DNA from: Chitinophaga silvisoli
Lineage (GTDB): Bacteria > Bacteroidota > Bacteroidia > Chitinophagales > Chitinophagaceae
Direction of reading: 5' to 3'
DNA length: 64,000 bases
Assembly (NCBI RefSeq): GCF_003412465.1
Contig: NZ_QTJV01000017.1
Coordinates: 62,001-126,000, forward strand
The position numbers and the translations under genes were made by a program. Positions within the stretch are counted from its first letter, which is position 1, and every line of letters starts with the position of its first letter. The notes beneath the pieces were generated by a model, which ran no database searches, had not been told where the DNA came from, and worked only from the letters and a program-made list of their open reading frames with translations. Positions 33,489 to 42,670 of this stretch are shown piece by piece.

Positions 33489-34238
33489 TTATTGTTGCAA
33501 CATGGTATCCAGTACCGGGGCTATCCCGTCACTATCCTCCATGACATCATCAGACTCGATCCGGCTCGTCTCCGACAGGTCCTTTCTCATGTCCATTTCT
33601 TTCATTCCCTTAATAAATTCCCCCTTCTGTATAATACATATCGCGCCATACACATTATTCATACTCAACTGCACCCATACCTCCGCTCCTCTATTCCTTA
33701 ACACATACGTTTTCAACTCAATTCCCCCAAAACCCACCGTAAACCCTCTCTCCTTATCATAAATCTCCTCATCTCCCACTCTCTCCATCTCCGCTTTCGT
33801 AGGTATATCCGTACTCACCTTCACACCTCCCACACTCGTTATCATCCTGTCAAAGCTCTTCTCCACTTTCGAAATACTAAACGTCGCAGGCCTACTCTCC
33901 TCTCTCACCAGCTCCGCTTTGAACGACCTCCCTTCCACAGGCATCAACTTTCCATCTGCGAGGAAATATTCCTGCCCACTCTCTTTCAGTTTCACATTCC
34001 GATATTGATAACCTTTAGGTGCCGGAAAGAAGGGGAAATTCCCCAAATCGATATTGGTCCTGGGTACTTTGTTCATATCAAATGCAACACGTGCAACAGT
34101 AGGATAAGTCTCCGCTGTATCAGCATTGACCATTGTATCTGTAATAGTGCTATCTCTATGAACCATAGGCTGTTTATGCGGCTGGCAGGCAGGGAGTATG
34201 TATAATAGAGGGATTAGAGCACAGAGATACCGTTTCAT
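33489..34238 (-). CDS. Lipoprotein of unknown function
   Basis: Starting at the ATG at 34238 gives MKRYLCALIPLLYILPAC, an SpII signal with lipidated Cys18; the longer frame from 34262 adds eight residues that weaken it. The 249-residue protein continues with a Thr/Asp-rich linker and then a domain beginning NIDLGNFPFFPAPKGYQYRN, of the kind found in OmpA-associated lipoproteins. It ends in an acidic helical tail. The exact family is not named. The upstream hairpin at 34336-34365 may insulate it. Confidence 0.65.
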   Translation of the reverse strand: MKRYLCALIPLLYILPACQPHKQPMVHRDSTITDTMVNADTAETYPTVARVAFDMNKVPRTNIDLGNFPFFPAPKGYQYRNVKLKESGQEYFLADGKLMPVEGRSFKAELVREESRPATFSISKVEKSFDRMITSVGGVKVSTDIPTKAEMERVGDEEIYDKERGFTVGFGGIELKTYVLRNRGAEVWVQLSMNNVYGAICIIQKGEFIKGMKEMDMRKDLSETSRIESDDVMEDSDGIAPVLDTMLQQ

Positions 34239-34335
34239 AGAATGCTTGAATTTGGCTGACATTAAACAACAATCATGCTAATAAAAGTTGGATAGCTAGG
34301 ATGGCAAATATAATACGCTCATATTCAATATACAA

Positions 34336-34365
34336 GAGGCCAGCCAAAAAGATTCGGCTGGCCTC
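34336..34365. terminator. Perfect hairpin, terminator-like
   Basis: GAGGCCAGCC (34336-34345) and GGCTGGCCTC (34356-34365) form a 10-bp stem around a 10-nt loop. The T tract is poor on both strands. It lies about 100 bp upstream of the lipoprotein start at 34238. Confidence 0.5.
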
Positions 34366-34424
34366 TGGATGATCTGGGTTTTCCAAATTATGGAATTGGG
34401 GGAAAGATGGATGGAATTGAGGTC

Positions 34425-34935
34425 GCGGTTTTTAAAAATGCATTCATATTGAAAGTACGTTTAGTTGAAACGCATTCATTGTTGAAACGCTTTTATTATT
34501 GAGCGAGTTCATTGTTGAACCCATTCATTGTTGAGCGTATTCATTGTTAAAACACTTTTATCGTTGAACGCGTTCATTTTAAACCCATTCGTTGTTGAGC
34601 GTATTCATTGTTGAAACACTTTTATCGTTGAACGCGTTCATTATAAACCCATTCATTGTTGAGCGTATTCATTGTTAAAACACTTTTATCGCTGAACGCG
34701 TTCATTATAAACCCATTCGTTGTTGAGCGTATTTATTGTTGAAACACTTTTATCGTTGAACGCGTTCATTATAAACCCATTCATTGTTGAGCCGTATTCA
34801 TTGTTAAAACACTTTTATCGTTGAACACGTTCATCATAAACCCATTCATTGTTGAGCGCATTCATTGTTAAAACACTTTTATCGTTGAACACGTTCATCA
34901 TAAACCCATTCATTGTTGAGCGCATTCATTGTCGA
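34425..34935. repeat. About 63-bp tandem array, seven units
   Basis: Unit landmarks: CCCATTCATTGTTGAGCG, TATTCATTGTTAAAACAC, TTTTATCGTTGAACGCG, TTCATTATAAA. Copies vary by point changes (CACG/CGCG, GTTA/GTTG). The array ends 16 bp from the stop of the EF-G gene. No gene is present in 34263-34950. Confidence 0.88.
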
Positions 34936-34950
34936 TTACCTCAAAATCCA

Positions 34951-37020
34951 TCACACACCCACACCAGCCGGTGCCTGCTCATACCCTACGAAAGTAATCG
35001 AAGCCGCAGCCCTACCGGAACTCAGGGTCCTCAAGCTTGTCACATAACCAAACAACTCTGCCAATGGCACATCCGCCTTTATTACCTGAGCATTCCCTCT
35101 CATTTCCATATTCCGGATCATCCCTCTTCTTCTATTCAGATCTCCCGTCACCGAACCGGTATATTCTTCAGGCGTGGTCACTTCTACACTCATCACCGGC
35201 TCCAATAACCTTGGCTTTGCTTTCGCCGCCACACTCTTGAAACCAATGATAGCAGCATGTTCGAAATCCAGTGCATGAGAATCATTCTCATGGATCTCAC
35301 CATCCAACAACCTCACTCTCATGGATTGCATTGGGTAACCGGATAAAACACCTGTCTTCATCGCTTCTTCAAATCCTTTCTGCACAGCAGGGATGTATTC
35401 TCTGGGGATCGCACCGCCTTTGATCTCATTCACAAACTCCAAACCGGCCAGTCCATCTGTTCGCGGACCTAATTCAAATTGAATCACGGCGAAGCTACCA
35501 CTACCCCCATTCTGCTTCTTATACACCTCTTTGTGGATAACTGAAGATGTGAATACCTCTTTGTAAGCTATCTGTGGTTGTCCTTTGCGCACTTCCAACT
35601 GGTAATTGGTCGCGATCTTTTCAAGGACTACTTCCAGGTGCAATTCACCCATACCTTTCAGGATGGTTTGTCCGGAAGCTGCATCCACACTCACCTGGAG
35701 CGTAGGATCTTCATCTACCAACCTGGCCAGGACTTCACCTAAACGGTTCGCATCTTTTGCCAGTTTGGCTTCTACGGCATAACCGATCATGGGTTCAGGG
35801 AAATCAATGCTTTCTAAAGAAACAGGATGCGCAGGATCGGATAATGTATCGCCTGTGCGGACTTCTTTTAGGCCCACTACGGCACCGATATCACCGGCTC
35901 CGATTTCTTCGACTGCTTCAAACTTGTCCGACATGATGCGAAGTAATCTGCTGATGCGGACCTTTTTGTTTGTACGATTATTCCACACCATGTCCCCGGT
36001 ATGCAACGCACCTGTGTATACTCTTACAAGGGTCAGTTTGCCGGCGTAGTCATCAGCCATGATTTTGAAGGCTAAGGCAGCGAGGGGGCTGTCCGTTATA
36101 AGCGATGAAGGCAGTATGTCATCCTTTTCAGCAGAAGAAATCCTGGCATTTTCCAACAAATCCCGCAAATTACCCATCTCCTCAGGCGAAGGCAGATAAT
36201 GCACCACGGCATCTAATAAAGGCTGCACACCTTTATTCCTATACGCCGCTGCCGCTAATACCGGCATCAACACACGACTCAGCGTTGCCTTCCTCAATGC
36301 CGCATACAAATCTTCTGCACTTACACTACCCGGATCTTCTGTATACTTTTCAAAGATCTTCTCATCTACCAATGACAACTCTTCCAGCAATGTTTGTCTT
36401 GCCTGCAAAGTAGCTTCCTGCAGGTGCGCAGGAATCTCCGTTACCACAAACTGCTTCCCATCATCACTATTCCACACATAGGCCTGCATGGTAATCAAAT
36501 CAATCACACCAGTGAAATGATCCTCTGCACCAATCGGTATCTGTACCGGCACTGCATTCGCCTGCAACACATCCCTGATCTCCTGCACGACACGCTGGAA
36601 GTCCGCTCCCTGTCTGTCCATCTTATTGATGAGCACTATACGGGGCACTTCATACTTATCAGCTTGTCTCCACACGGTTTCAGATTGCGGCTGTACACCA
36701 GACTTCGCACAGAACACTACTACACCGCCATCCAATACACGCAGTGAACGTTCTACTTCGGCAGTGAAGTCTACGTGTCCGGGCGTATCGATCAGGTTGA
36801 TCTGATGATCTTTCCAGTAAGTAGTAATCGCAGCAGAAGAGATGGTGATACCACGTTTTTCTTCCTGCGGATCGCTGTCCATAACCGTGTTTCCTTCATC
36901 TACACTACCTAATTTATGTGTCAGACCTGTGTAGTACAACATACGTTCTGTGACGGTGGTTTTACCAGCATCGACATGGGCCATGATTCCTATATTCCTA
37001 TATTGAGATAAACGTTTCAT
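34951..37020 (-). CDS. fusA: Elongation factor G (probable paralogue, EF-G2 type)
   Basis: The 689-residue GTPase has P-loop AHVDAGKTT (14-22), [13 protein letters not shown] and NKMD, then domain IV with [14 protein letters not shown] and the C-terminal [13 protein letters not shown] moves tRNA-mRNA through the ribosome. The housekeeping copy normally sits in the str operon beside rpsG and tuf. Here it is alone, so this is probably a second copy such as the EF-G2 of Bacteroidota, which serves starvation conditions. The leader carries a strong terminator hairpin 13 bp before the start codon, suggesting attenuation. The copy identity is inference from context. Confidence 0.88.
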   Translation of the reverse strand: MKRLSQYRNIGIMAHVDAGKTTVTERMLYYTGLTHKLGSVDEGNTVMDSDPQEEKRGITISSAAITTYWKDHQINLIDTPGHVDFTAEVERSLRVLDGGVVVFCAKSGVQPQSETVWRQADKYEVPRIVLINKMDRQGADFQRVVQEIRDVLQANAVPVQIPIGAEDHFTGVIDLITMQAYVWNSDDGKQFVVTEIPAHLQEATLQARQTLLEELSLVDEKIFEKYTEDPGSVSAEDLYAALRKATLSRVLMPVLAAAAYRNKGVQPLLDAVVHYLPSPEEMGNLRDLLENARISSAEKDDILPSSLITDSPLAALAFKIMADDYAGKLTLVRVYTGALHTGDMVWNNRTNKKVRISRLLRIMSDKFEAVEEIGAGDIGAVVGLKEVRTGDTLSDPAHPVSLESIDFPEPMIGYAVEAKLAKDANRLGEVLARLVDEDPTLQVSVDAASGQTILKGMGELHLEVVLEKIATNYQLEVRKGQPQIAYKEVFTSSVIHKEVYKKQNGGSGSFAVIQFELGPRTDGLAGLEFVNEIKGGAIPREYIPAVQKGFEEAMKTGVLSGYPMQSMRVRLLDGEIHENDSHALDFEHAAIIGFKSVAAKAKPRLLEPVMSVEVTTPEEYTGSVTGDLNRRRGMIRNMEMRGNAQVIKADVPLAELFGYVTSLRTLSSGRAAASITFVGYEQAPAGVGV

Positions 37021-37032
37021 AAAATAAATGAT

Positions 37033-37070
37033 AAAAAAAAGCGCCTCCCGTTTGGTAACGAGAGGCGCTT
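37033..37070 (-). terminator. Leader terminator/attenuator of the EF-G paralogue
   Basis: On the minus strand, AAGCGCCTC(T)CGTT pairs with AACGGGAGGCGCTT around ACCA and is followed by eight U (plus-strand A run 37033-37040), only 13 nt before the EF-G start codon. No minus-strand gene lies directly upstream, so it probably acts within the gene's own leader. An upstream CCGGTAAC could pair with the loop GTTACC as a competing fold. Confidence 0.7.
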
Positions 37071-37187
37071 GCTATTGCAAATGCATTCCCTGTTACCGGA
37101 CTAATCTGGTAATTACTAAAATCAATGTTAAAATTGTCAGGAGCTGCATGCTGTTAAATAATTTAAATACAATAAGATTAATTTTGA

Positions 37188-37297
37188 CTCACGGGGGAGA
37201 CAAGGCTTAGCTGAAAAACAATAAATGTTATTGTGGGAGTGTGTAGATGATACAACATATCCGGGTGCAAGGCTGCCTCCCCGTCTTAAATTAAGAC
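37188..37297. other. Structured leader or small RNA candidate
   Basis: The arms near 37190-37208 (ACGGGGGAGACAAGGCTTAG) and 37270-37284 (AGGCTGCCTCCCCGT region) pair over about 60 nt. Inside is a hairpin CAATAA/TTATTG type (ACAATAAATGTTATTGT, plus strand). A perfect GTCTTAA-A-TTAAGAC palindrome follows at 37283-37297. It lies in the 460-bp leader of the EF-G gene. No known riboswitch consensus was recognised; either strand could be the transcript. Confidence 0.4.
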
Positions 37298-37483
37298 GAT
37301 ACAAGTACTGGCAATTACTGCCCTTATTACTGTACGATATGTGTTGTGAGTAAACATAGTGCAAATTTATAAAGAAAATCTATTAAAACAAAATTCGCAT
37401 AGATGGGTGGTCTGAGTTCAAAATGTCATACAGATAACCGCCATTACCCATTAATACTTCTAATTTTATTGTAATTTACTGTC

Positions 37484-37786
37484 ATGACCAAGGATCGGAA
37501 ATCACCACATATACTCAACACCTCTACGAACCTCCTGGGCTTCTGCCTGATCGTATTGACCTCGATAAAAGTATCAGGTTTCAACCACGTGACTGTCATT
37601 GATGATATTACGGGGGTAGCAGCTATTTTGCTGATGGCGAGTTGCTTATCATCTTTTCTTTCTTTGAGATCTTCGAAGCCGGACTGGAGTGAGAAACTGG
37701 AGACTGTGGCTGATTATATATTTTTGTCGGCTTTGGTATGTATCAGCATTACCATCATTTTCGTGTCTTTCAATTTGTTGAAATAG
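37484..37786 (+). CDS. Small three-helix membrane protein
   Basis: The 100-residue protein has hydrophobic segments at about 16-31, 43-60 and 78-97, with a basic start (MTKDRKSPHI) and a charged loop (RSSKPDWSEKLE). No family is recognised. Its last codons (FNLLK and stop) are the first unit of the 29-30-bp array that follows. It is divergent from the EF-G leader. Confidence 0.6.
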   Translation: MTKDRKSPHILNTSTNLLGFCLIVLTSIKVSGFNHVTVIDDITGVAAILLMASCLSSFLSLRSSKPDWSEKLETVADYIFLSALVCISITIIFVSFNLLK

Positions 37787-37978
37787 TATTCCCTTATTTA
37801 CAATTTATTGAAGCGGTATTTCATTATTCCCAATTTATTAGGTAGTATTCCCTTATTTCCTACTTGTTAAGCAGTATTCCCTTATTTACAATTATTGAAG
37901 CGGTAATCCCTTATCTCCAATTTATTAAGTAGCACTCCCCTATCTCCATTTTATTGACAGTATCCCCTTATTCACCTT
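37770..37978 (+). repeat. 29-30-bp tandem repeat starting inside a gene's last codons
   Basis: Seven units of the type CAATTTATTGAAGCGGTATT followed by CCCTTATTTC. The first includes TTCAATTTGTTGAAATAG, the end of the membrane gene. The next copy in the same frame reads TAC AAT TTA TTG AAG CGG, with silent changes and the stop replaced. Confidence 0.82.
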
Positions 37979-38036
37979 CTTTTTAAAAATAAAATAAGGA
38001 AATACCCACCCACTAATTCTATCCCTTAAAAATCTC

Positions 38037-38984
38037 CTAATTATCCTTATTCGTATCCATAATCTCCTCATTTTCCACTTTCAATATGAAATAAGGAAAT
38101 AGTGATTTCTTCTTCTGCAACACCACCACAAATGGCTTGTCAAAAACCAGATTCGGCGGCCGCATTACTTCCTCCCCTTCCACCAGCGCAGCCATAGTAT
38201 CCACCACCAGGTCTGCCGCATCTACTATCTTCGCCCCTTCCTGGTCCAATGTAAAGAACGTCTTCTGCCGGGCCGTCTTTACCCTATACGGCTTCCCTTT
38301 CGCCTTAAAATCAATTCCTTCCAGTTCCTTAAAATGCTCTTCCTCCTGGAATTTCAATATCGGGATCTTCAGGGAAGCAAAGTCCTTGATCTTCGTTCCC
38401 TTCCGGATGGCCCCCTGGATCTGCTGGAGGATGACGTGCAACTGGGCTCCTTTGTTAAACCCCTTGGCCAATATCATATCGGACGACTTATCCTTTGAAT
38501 CCAGGCTGATTACAAAATGATCCTCATCCCTATAAAAGATCAGGTGGGCAATCCCAATTATTTCCGGATCATAATCCACCATCCCAAATGCCTTCACAGG
38601 TCTGCCATTGAATGTAAATGGCTCCTTAAGTGGTTGCATGGGTACATCAAATCCCAGCTCCCTTTGAAAATTCACCAGGATGGAGATTTCCTCCCCCTTG
38701 ATCCTCACATCGCGCTTATATTCCTTTGGTCCTAATATATCCCCTGATACCGGACTATCATTCATCCACTTCACCGCCTTTGCCTTATTATTAATCGGCG
38801 CACCTACCTGTTGCCTCATTTCATTCCACGCCAATGTAAAACTCGCTGCATATGCTACGTTTTTATTAGCATCAACCGGCGTAAGCATATTAGGTACTAT
38901 CTGTGATCTTGAATAATATCTCGTTTTCCTACAGGCGGACATCAGCACCATGGCCGCCAGCAAATAGGGATATAAAGTTTTCAT
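38037..38984 (-). CDS. Lipoprotein, weakly serpin-like
   Basis: The 315-residue protein has an SpII signal (lipobox MSAC, Cys18). Two regions recall serpins: the helical AYAASFTLAWNEMRQQVGAP near the start, and a C-terminal VFDKPFVVVLQKKKSLFPYF that fits the serpin end (F-x-(R/K)-PF-x-hydrophobic). The middle contains many strands. If correct it would be a membrane-anchored protease inhibitor, but the reactive loop cannot be identified, so the call is tentative. It is divergent from the GlxA-type regulator with a very short shared promoter. Confidence 0.55.
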   Translation of the reverse strand: MKTLYPYLLAAMVLMSACRKTRYYSRSQIVPNMLTPVDANKNVAYAASFTLAWNEMRQQVGAPINNKAKAVKWMNDSPVSGDILGPKEYKRDVRIKGEEISILVNFQRELGFDVPMQPLKEPFTFNGRPVKAFGMVDYDPEIIGIAHLIFYRDEDHFVISLDSKDKSSDMILAKGFNKGAQLHVILQQIQGAIRKGTKIKDFASLKIPILKFQEEEHFKELEGIDFKAKGKPYRVKTARQKTFFTLDQEGAKIVDAADLVVDTMAALVEGEEVMRPPNLVFDKPFVVVLQKKKSLFPYFILKVENEEIMDTNKDN

Positions 38985-39022
38985 AACTGCAAGTTATGAC
39001 AAAAACGGCTACCTTTACCCTG

Positions 39023-39946
39023 ATGCTTAACAGGGTCATATTTTTCATAGCCAGTCAAACGCACATTCTCGATCTCGCAGGGCCTGTACAGGTGTTCTAT
39101 GAGTCCGCAGAATATGGACATCCTTATGAGATCATCTACCTTTCTGACCAGCCGGAAAAAGCATGCTCTTCCGGACTCATGATAGGCCAACTCCAACACA
39201 TCAACGATGTTCACATCAGGCAGGATGATATTATTTTTATTCCGGGATTTCAGTTGCAGGCAGATAACCAGGCGCTGAAAGACTGGCTGATTCACATTGC
39301 TCACGCGGGTGCCACCCTTTGCTCTGTATGTACGGGTTCCTTTGCGTTGGCAGCTGCCGGCATCCTGGATGGACATGGATGTACCACGCACTGGAAATAT
39401 ACTCAACGCCTGCAGGAGGAGTACCCGGAAACGAAGGTGTTTACTAACCGATTGTTTGTAAAGAGCGGGAATATTTATACCAGTGCCGGGATTACTACAG
39501 GAATTGACCTGGCACTTTTCATTATTGAAGAACGGCATGGTCCTGCTTTTGCATGGCAACTGGCGGCAGAGCTGGTAGTGTATATCCGCAGGGATGGGGA
39601 TGATTCACAGCAAAGCGTTTACCTGCGTTACAGGCGGCATATCAATAATCATATTCACCAGGTGCAGGATTATATTATTCATCACCTGGATCAGAAATTA
39701 TCGCTGGATGTGCTGGCGGCACTGGTGCATACAGGTTCAAGGAACCTGACGAGGATGTTTAAGGCGGCAACGGGCATTACGATTGGACAATATATCGAAA
39801 GTCTGCGAGTAGAGAAGGCGGTCAATTTATTGAAGGAAAAGAATAAGGTGACCATCGTGGCACAGCAATGTGGGTTTAAGAGTGTGGTGCAATTGAGGTC
39901 AATGGTGAAGAAGTATACGGGGGAACTGCCATCGAAAATGTCCTGA
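39023..39946 (+). CDS. GlxA-type transcriptional regulator (DJ-1/PfpI + AraC)
   Basis: The start at 39023 (MLNRVIFFIASQ) puts the first beta-strand of the DJ-1 fold at the N-terminus; a start at 38996 would add nine residues. The protein (307 aa) has a DJ-1/PfpI domain (about 1-190) with the elbow Cys in LCSVCTGSFALAAAGIL. An AraC DNA-binding domain (about 215-307) contains KLSLDVLAALVHTGSRNLTRMFK. Such regulators respond to small metabolites. It is followed 71 bp later by a secreted DJ-1 protein, a likely regulatory target. Confidence 0.88.
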   Translation: MLNRVIFFIASQTHILDLAGPVQVFYESAEYGHPYEIIYLSDQPEKACSSGLMIGQLQHINDVHIRQDDIIFIPGFQLQADNQALKDWLIHIAHAGATLCSVCTGSFALAAAGILDGHGCTTHWKYTQRLQEEYPETKVFTNRLFVKSGNIYTSAGITTGIDLALFIIEERHGPAFAWQLAAELVVYIRRDGDDSQQSVYLRYRRHINNHIHQVQDYIIHHLDQKLSLDVLAALVHTGSRNLTRMFKAATGITIGQYIESLRVEKAVNLLKEKNKVTIVAQQCGFKSVVQLRSMVKKYTGELPSKMS

Positions 39947-40017
39947 TACTTTCCTCTCTTGTCCTTTTCCCTCCTTTTTCCCTCCCCTACCTTTACCGCC
40001 ATAAAATTACCGCCATT

Positions 40018-40776
40018 ATGAAACGGATCATTTCAATCGCGCTATTTACCATGCTGACCGCCTTTGCCAGCGCACAAACCTACGTTTGCCCACCCTGCAA
40101 TGGACCCAGCTGCGATACATTGACTTTTACCCAACCCGGCAAATGCCCGCATTGTGGCATGAAGCTGATTAAAAAAGAAGAAGAGATTAAAAAACTGAAT
40201 GTCTGCTTCTACCTGTATGATGGCATTGAAGTACTGGACTTTGCCGGTCCTCTGGAAGTGTTTTCTTATGCAGGATGTAATATCTCTATCGTTTCAAAGA
40301 CGACGGACCCACTTCGTGCACAGGGCGTGCTGAAGGTACTGCCGACTTATAGCATTGAAAATGCGCCTCCGGCGGATATTTTTGTCACCTTCGGCGGGAA
40401 TGATGATGTGGCGGCTAATGATCCTGAGGTGATTAAATGGATCCAGTCAAGAATTCCTGATACTAAGTATTTTATGTCTGTATGTACAGGGGCGTTTATT
40501 CTTGGGAAAGCCGGCATCCTCGATCATAAGACTGTGACGACTTTTCACAATAGCATTGAAAACCTGCGGAAGGCATTGCCAAATAGTACCGTGCTGGCGG
40601 ATAAGAGATTTGTGGAGGATGGGAATGTGCTGACGACGGCGGGGATTTCTGCAGGGATTGATGGGGCGCTGCACCTGGTAGAGAAGTTGAGAGGTCATGA
40701 TGCGGCGATACAGATAGCGAAGCAGATGGAGTATGATAAGTGGGTGCCTGGTGAAGGGCTTGTGGTGAAGAAATAA
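40018..40776 (+). CDS. Exported DJ-1/PfpI protein with N-terminal heavy-metal-binding domain
   Basis: The 252-residue protein has a signal peptide (1-20, ending FASAQ). A small Cys-rich module follows (YVCPPC at 22-27, C32, KCPHCGMKL at 42-50), like the heavy-metal-binding domain of copper/zinc resistance proteins. A complete DJ-1/PfpI domain (about 57-250) carries the nucleophile elbow C156 in VCTGAFILGKAGIL and the DFAGPLEVF start typical of GlxA sensors, but no AraC domain. It is thus a periplasmic relative of the flanking GlxA regulators. Function (glyoxalase, chaperone or amidase type) is open. Confidence 0.85.
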   Translation: MKRIISIALFTMLTAFASAQTYVCPPCNGPSCDTLTFTQPGKCPHCGMKLIKKEEEIKKLNVCFYLYDGIEVLDFAGPLEVFSYAGCNISIVSKTTDPLRAQGVLKVLPTYSIENAPPADIFVTFGGNDDVAANDPEVIKWIQSRIPDTKYFMSVCTGAFILGKAGILDHKTVTTFHNSIENLRKALPNSTVLADKRFVEDGNVLTTAGISAGIDGALHLVEKLRGHDAAIQIAKQMEYDKWVPGEGLVVKK

Positions 40777-40792
40777 TACAGAAAATCAGGAA

Positions 40793-40891
40793 GAGGTTGT
40801 ATCAACCAGTAAAATGTTCCGGGATTAAATTCGAGTACCTGATGGAGAATTTTTTATTTTAAATACCATCAATTTACTGTTGATACAACCT
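40793..40891. repeat. Palindromic dispersed element, copy B
   Basis: Ends AGGTTGTATCAACCAGTAAA and the complementary TTTACTGTTGATACAACCT. The core has CCGGGATTAAATTCG and CTGATGGAGAA. It lies between convergent genes ending at 40776 and 40901. Confidence 0.8.
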
Positions 40892-40900
40892 TTTCCATTA

Positions 40901-41884
40901 TCATACTGCAATTGCTTCTTTATTATACTTATTCCTGTACTCCACCGGCGACAACCCGGTCTTCCGCTTAAACACCGTCCTGAACGCCTTATTATCCGCA
41001 TATCCTACCTCGCACATCACCTCATTGATATTCTTGCGGCTGGTCTCAAACCCTTTCTTTGCCGCCTCAATCTTCACCCGCTGGATATATTCTGATACCG
41101 TATTGCTGGTCGCTTTCTTAAACCGTCGTTCAAAACTCCTTCTGCCCATTGTACACAAAGATGCCAATTGATCGACCGTAATCCTCTCCTGGAAGTTTTT
41201 CTCAATGAAATCCTGTGCCCGCTTGATATCTTCATCCTGATGATCCCGCTGGCCGCGGAACATGATAAAGGGTGACTGACTGAAACGGTCGATTTCAATG
41301 GCGAAGAACTTCGCACAGAAGATGGCCATTTCCCGGTCAGTGTATTTCTCTACCAGGTACAGGAGCAAATTCCAGAATGAATTAGCACCTCCGCTGGAGT
41401 AAATGCCATTCTCATCGGTGATGATCCTGTCGGATACCATTTCTACGTCAGGGAACATTTTTCTGAACAAATGCACAGACTGCCAGTGTGTACTGCACTT
41501 CCTGCCTTGCAACAGGCCAGTGGCAGCCAGGAGGAAAGCACCTACACAGAGACTCGAGACTTCAGCTCCCCGTTCATACTGTGCCCTGATCCAGGGGAAG
41601 AAATCGCTGTTGGCAGCAATGACTTTGTCCATTTCCCCGTTTACGGCAGGGATAATGATCAGGTCAGTATTAAAATTATCCTGTATGCTGAGGTCAGGAG
41701 TTACTTTGCAAAAGCCATCGTAGACAATGGCATCGTGGGTCATGCCAACGAACTGGATAGTGAATAATGGATCGTCTCCCCGGTCGATGAGGAAGCGATT
41801 GACATTAAAGAACATTTTATGTGCGCCTTCAATACAGCCCAGGGACGCGGCACCTCTGGGGATTAATATAGATATGTGTTTCAT
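40901..41884 (-). CDS. GlxA-type transcriptional regulator (DJ-1/PfpI + AraC)
   Basis: The 327-residue protein has an N-terminal DJ-1/PfpI sensor (about 1-200, elbow Cys in VSSLCVGAFLLAATGLL). The C-terminal AraC domain (about 225-320) is canonical: RITVDQLASLCTMGRRSFERRFKKAT, then NINEVMCEVGYADNKAFRTVFKRKTGLSPVEYR. It is convergent with the exported DJ-1 gene and is the third DJ-1-fold gene in 3 kb. The target is unknown. Confidence 0.9.
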   Translation of the reverse strand: MKHISILIPRGAASLGCIEGAHKMFFNVNRFLIDRGDDPLFTIQFVGMTHDAIVYDGFCKVTPDLSIQDNFNTDLIIIPAVNGEMDKVIAANSDFFPWIRAQYERGAEVSSLCVGAFLLAATGLLQGRKCSTHWQSVHLFRKMFPDVEMVSDRIITDENGIYSSGGANSFWNLLLYLVEKYTDREMAIFCAKFFAIEIDRFSQSPFIMFRGQRDHQDEDIKRAQDFIEKNFQERITVDQLASLCTMGRRSFERRFKKATSNTVSEYIQRVKIEAAKKGFETSRKNINEVMCEVGYADNKAFRTVFKRKTGLSPVEYRNKYNKEAIAV

Positions 41885-41994
41885 GGTTGTAGGTAGTGTT
41901 CTTCCAGGCGTAAGTTACTGAAAAATGTAACTTGATGACAGGGAGTGGTGAGTAGGGCTGTTAAGCAAAAAATACCAGGGTTAGCAATGCTGAT

Positions 41995-42145
41995 AAATCA
42001 GATCAATTGCTGATGACCATGAAGCACATTTAATGATGAATACGGATAAGTCAGATTAATTGCGAATGACTATAAGGTACATCTAATGATGAATACAAAT
42101 AAGTCAAATCAACTGCAAATAACATACGCCTAATGCCCAATACTA
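41995..42145. repeat. 53-bp tandem repeat, three units, running into a gene end
   Basis: Units read GATAAGTCAGATTAATTGCG, AATGACTATAAGGTACAT, CTAATGATGAATAC. The last, diverged unit (CCTAATGCCCAATACTAATTAC) contains the stop and final codons of the minus gene at 42130. Confidence 0.7.
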
Positions 42146-42606
42146 ATTACACGGGTCGCCTTCCACACCCCATCCTTCAACCGCCATACCTGCACAAACT
42201 TCATCAACCCCACCTCTTCCTTTCCATTCTCCTTATGTATAAACCGATGCTCGCCCACCTCTATCGCCCCAAATCCCGGCATAGGATATACTTCCAAAGA
42301 TCCCGGTACCAGCTCCCGCCTTAAGCCACTCGTCGCATTCCGCTCAAACATCGCCTTAAAATTCTTCATCGTCGTCGCATAATCACTCACCCCACCTCCA
42401 TCATTATAAAACTCCACATCCTCCGCAAACACCTTCTCCAACACCGGCATATCATGGGTATTAAATGCATTGAACATCACACTGTCCATGTGTGCAATAG
42501 TATCAAACAATGCTTTGTCTTTAGGAACATAGCTGGACTTTTGGTTTTGGGCATAGCTTAACTGGCAAAAGGTGATGGCCAGCAACAATAGAATTTTATT
42601 TTTCAT
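42130..42606 (-). CDS. Secreted SnoaL/DUF4440-type protein
   Basis: Starting at 42606 gives MKNKILLLLAITFCQLSYAQ, a clean signal peptide. A longer frame from 42669 would read through the terminator of the upstream GH81 gene and is rejected. The mature ~138 residues form an NTF2-like alpha+beta cone: the helix MDSVMFNAFNTHDMPVLEKVFAEDVEFYND, then strands ending WRLKDGVWKATRVISIGH. This is the DUF4440/SnoaL family, usually small-molecule binding or ketosteroid-isomerase-like. The substrate is unknown. Confidence 0.82.
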   Translation of the reverse strand: MKNKILLLLAITFCQLSYAQNQKSSYVPKDKALFDTIAHMDSVMFNAFNTHDMPVLEKVFAEDVEFYNDGGGVSDYATTMKNFKAMFERNATSGLRRELVPGSLEVYPMPGFGAIEVGEHRFIHKENGKEEVGLMKFVQVWRLKDGVWKATRVISIGH

Positions 42607-42617
42607 ACCCTCAAGAT

Positions 42618-42651
42618 AAAAAAAGGCCGGCACCTTTACAAGGTACCGGCC
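42618..42651 (-). terminator. Rho-independent terminator of the GH81 gene
   Basis: On the minus strand GGCCGG-ACCTT pairs with its complement across a 3-nt loop (42625-42651), followed by a U run (42618-42624), 20 bp past the GH81 stop. Confidence 0.88.
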
Positions 42652-42670
42652 TACAATTATTTCTTCCAAT

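Noticed and set aside
35037-36747. Several plus-strand frames opposite the EF-G gene
   Set aside because: They are antisense shadows of a conserved GTPase; low-complexity Ser/Pro/His composition.
37137-37364. 75-codon minus-strand frame in the EF-G leader
   Set aside because: It overlaps the paired arms and palindrome, has a Ser/Tyr/His-rich composition and no homology signal. It is better explained as structured leader sequence.
42607-42669. Upstream start for the DUF4440 gene
   Set aside because: The 21 extra residues are encoded by the GH81 terminator hairpin and would hide a clear signal peptide starting at 42606.
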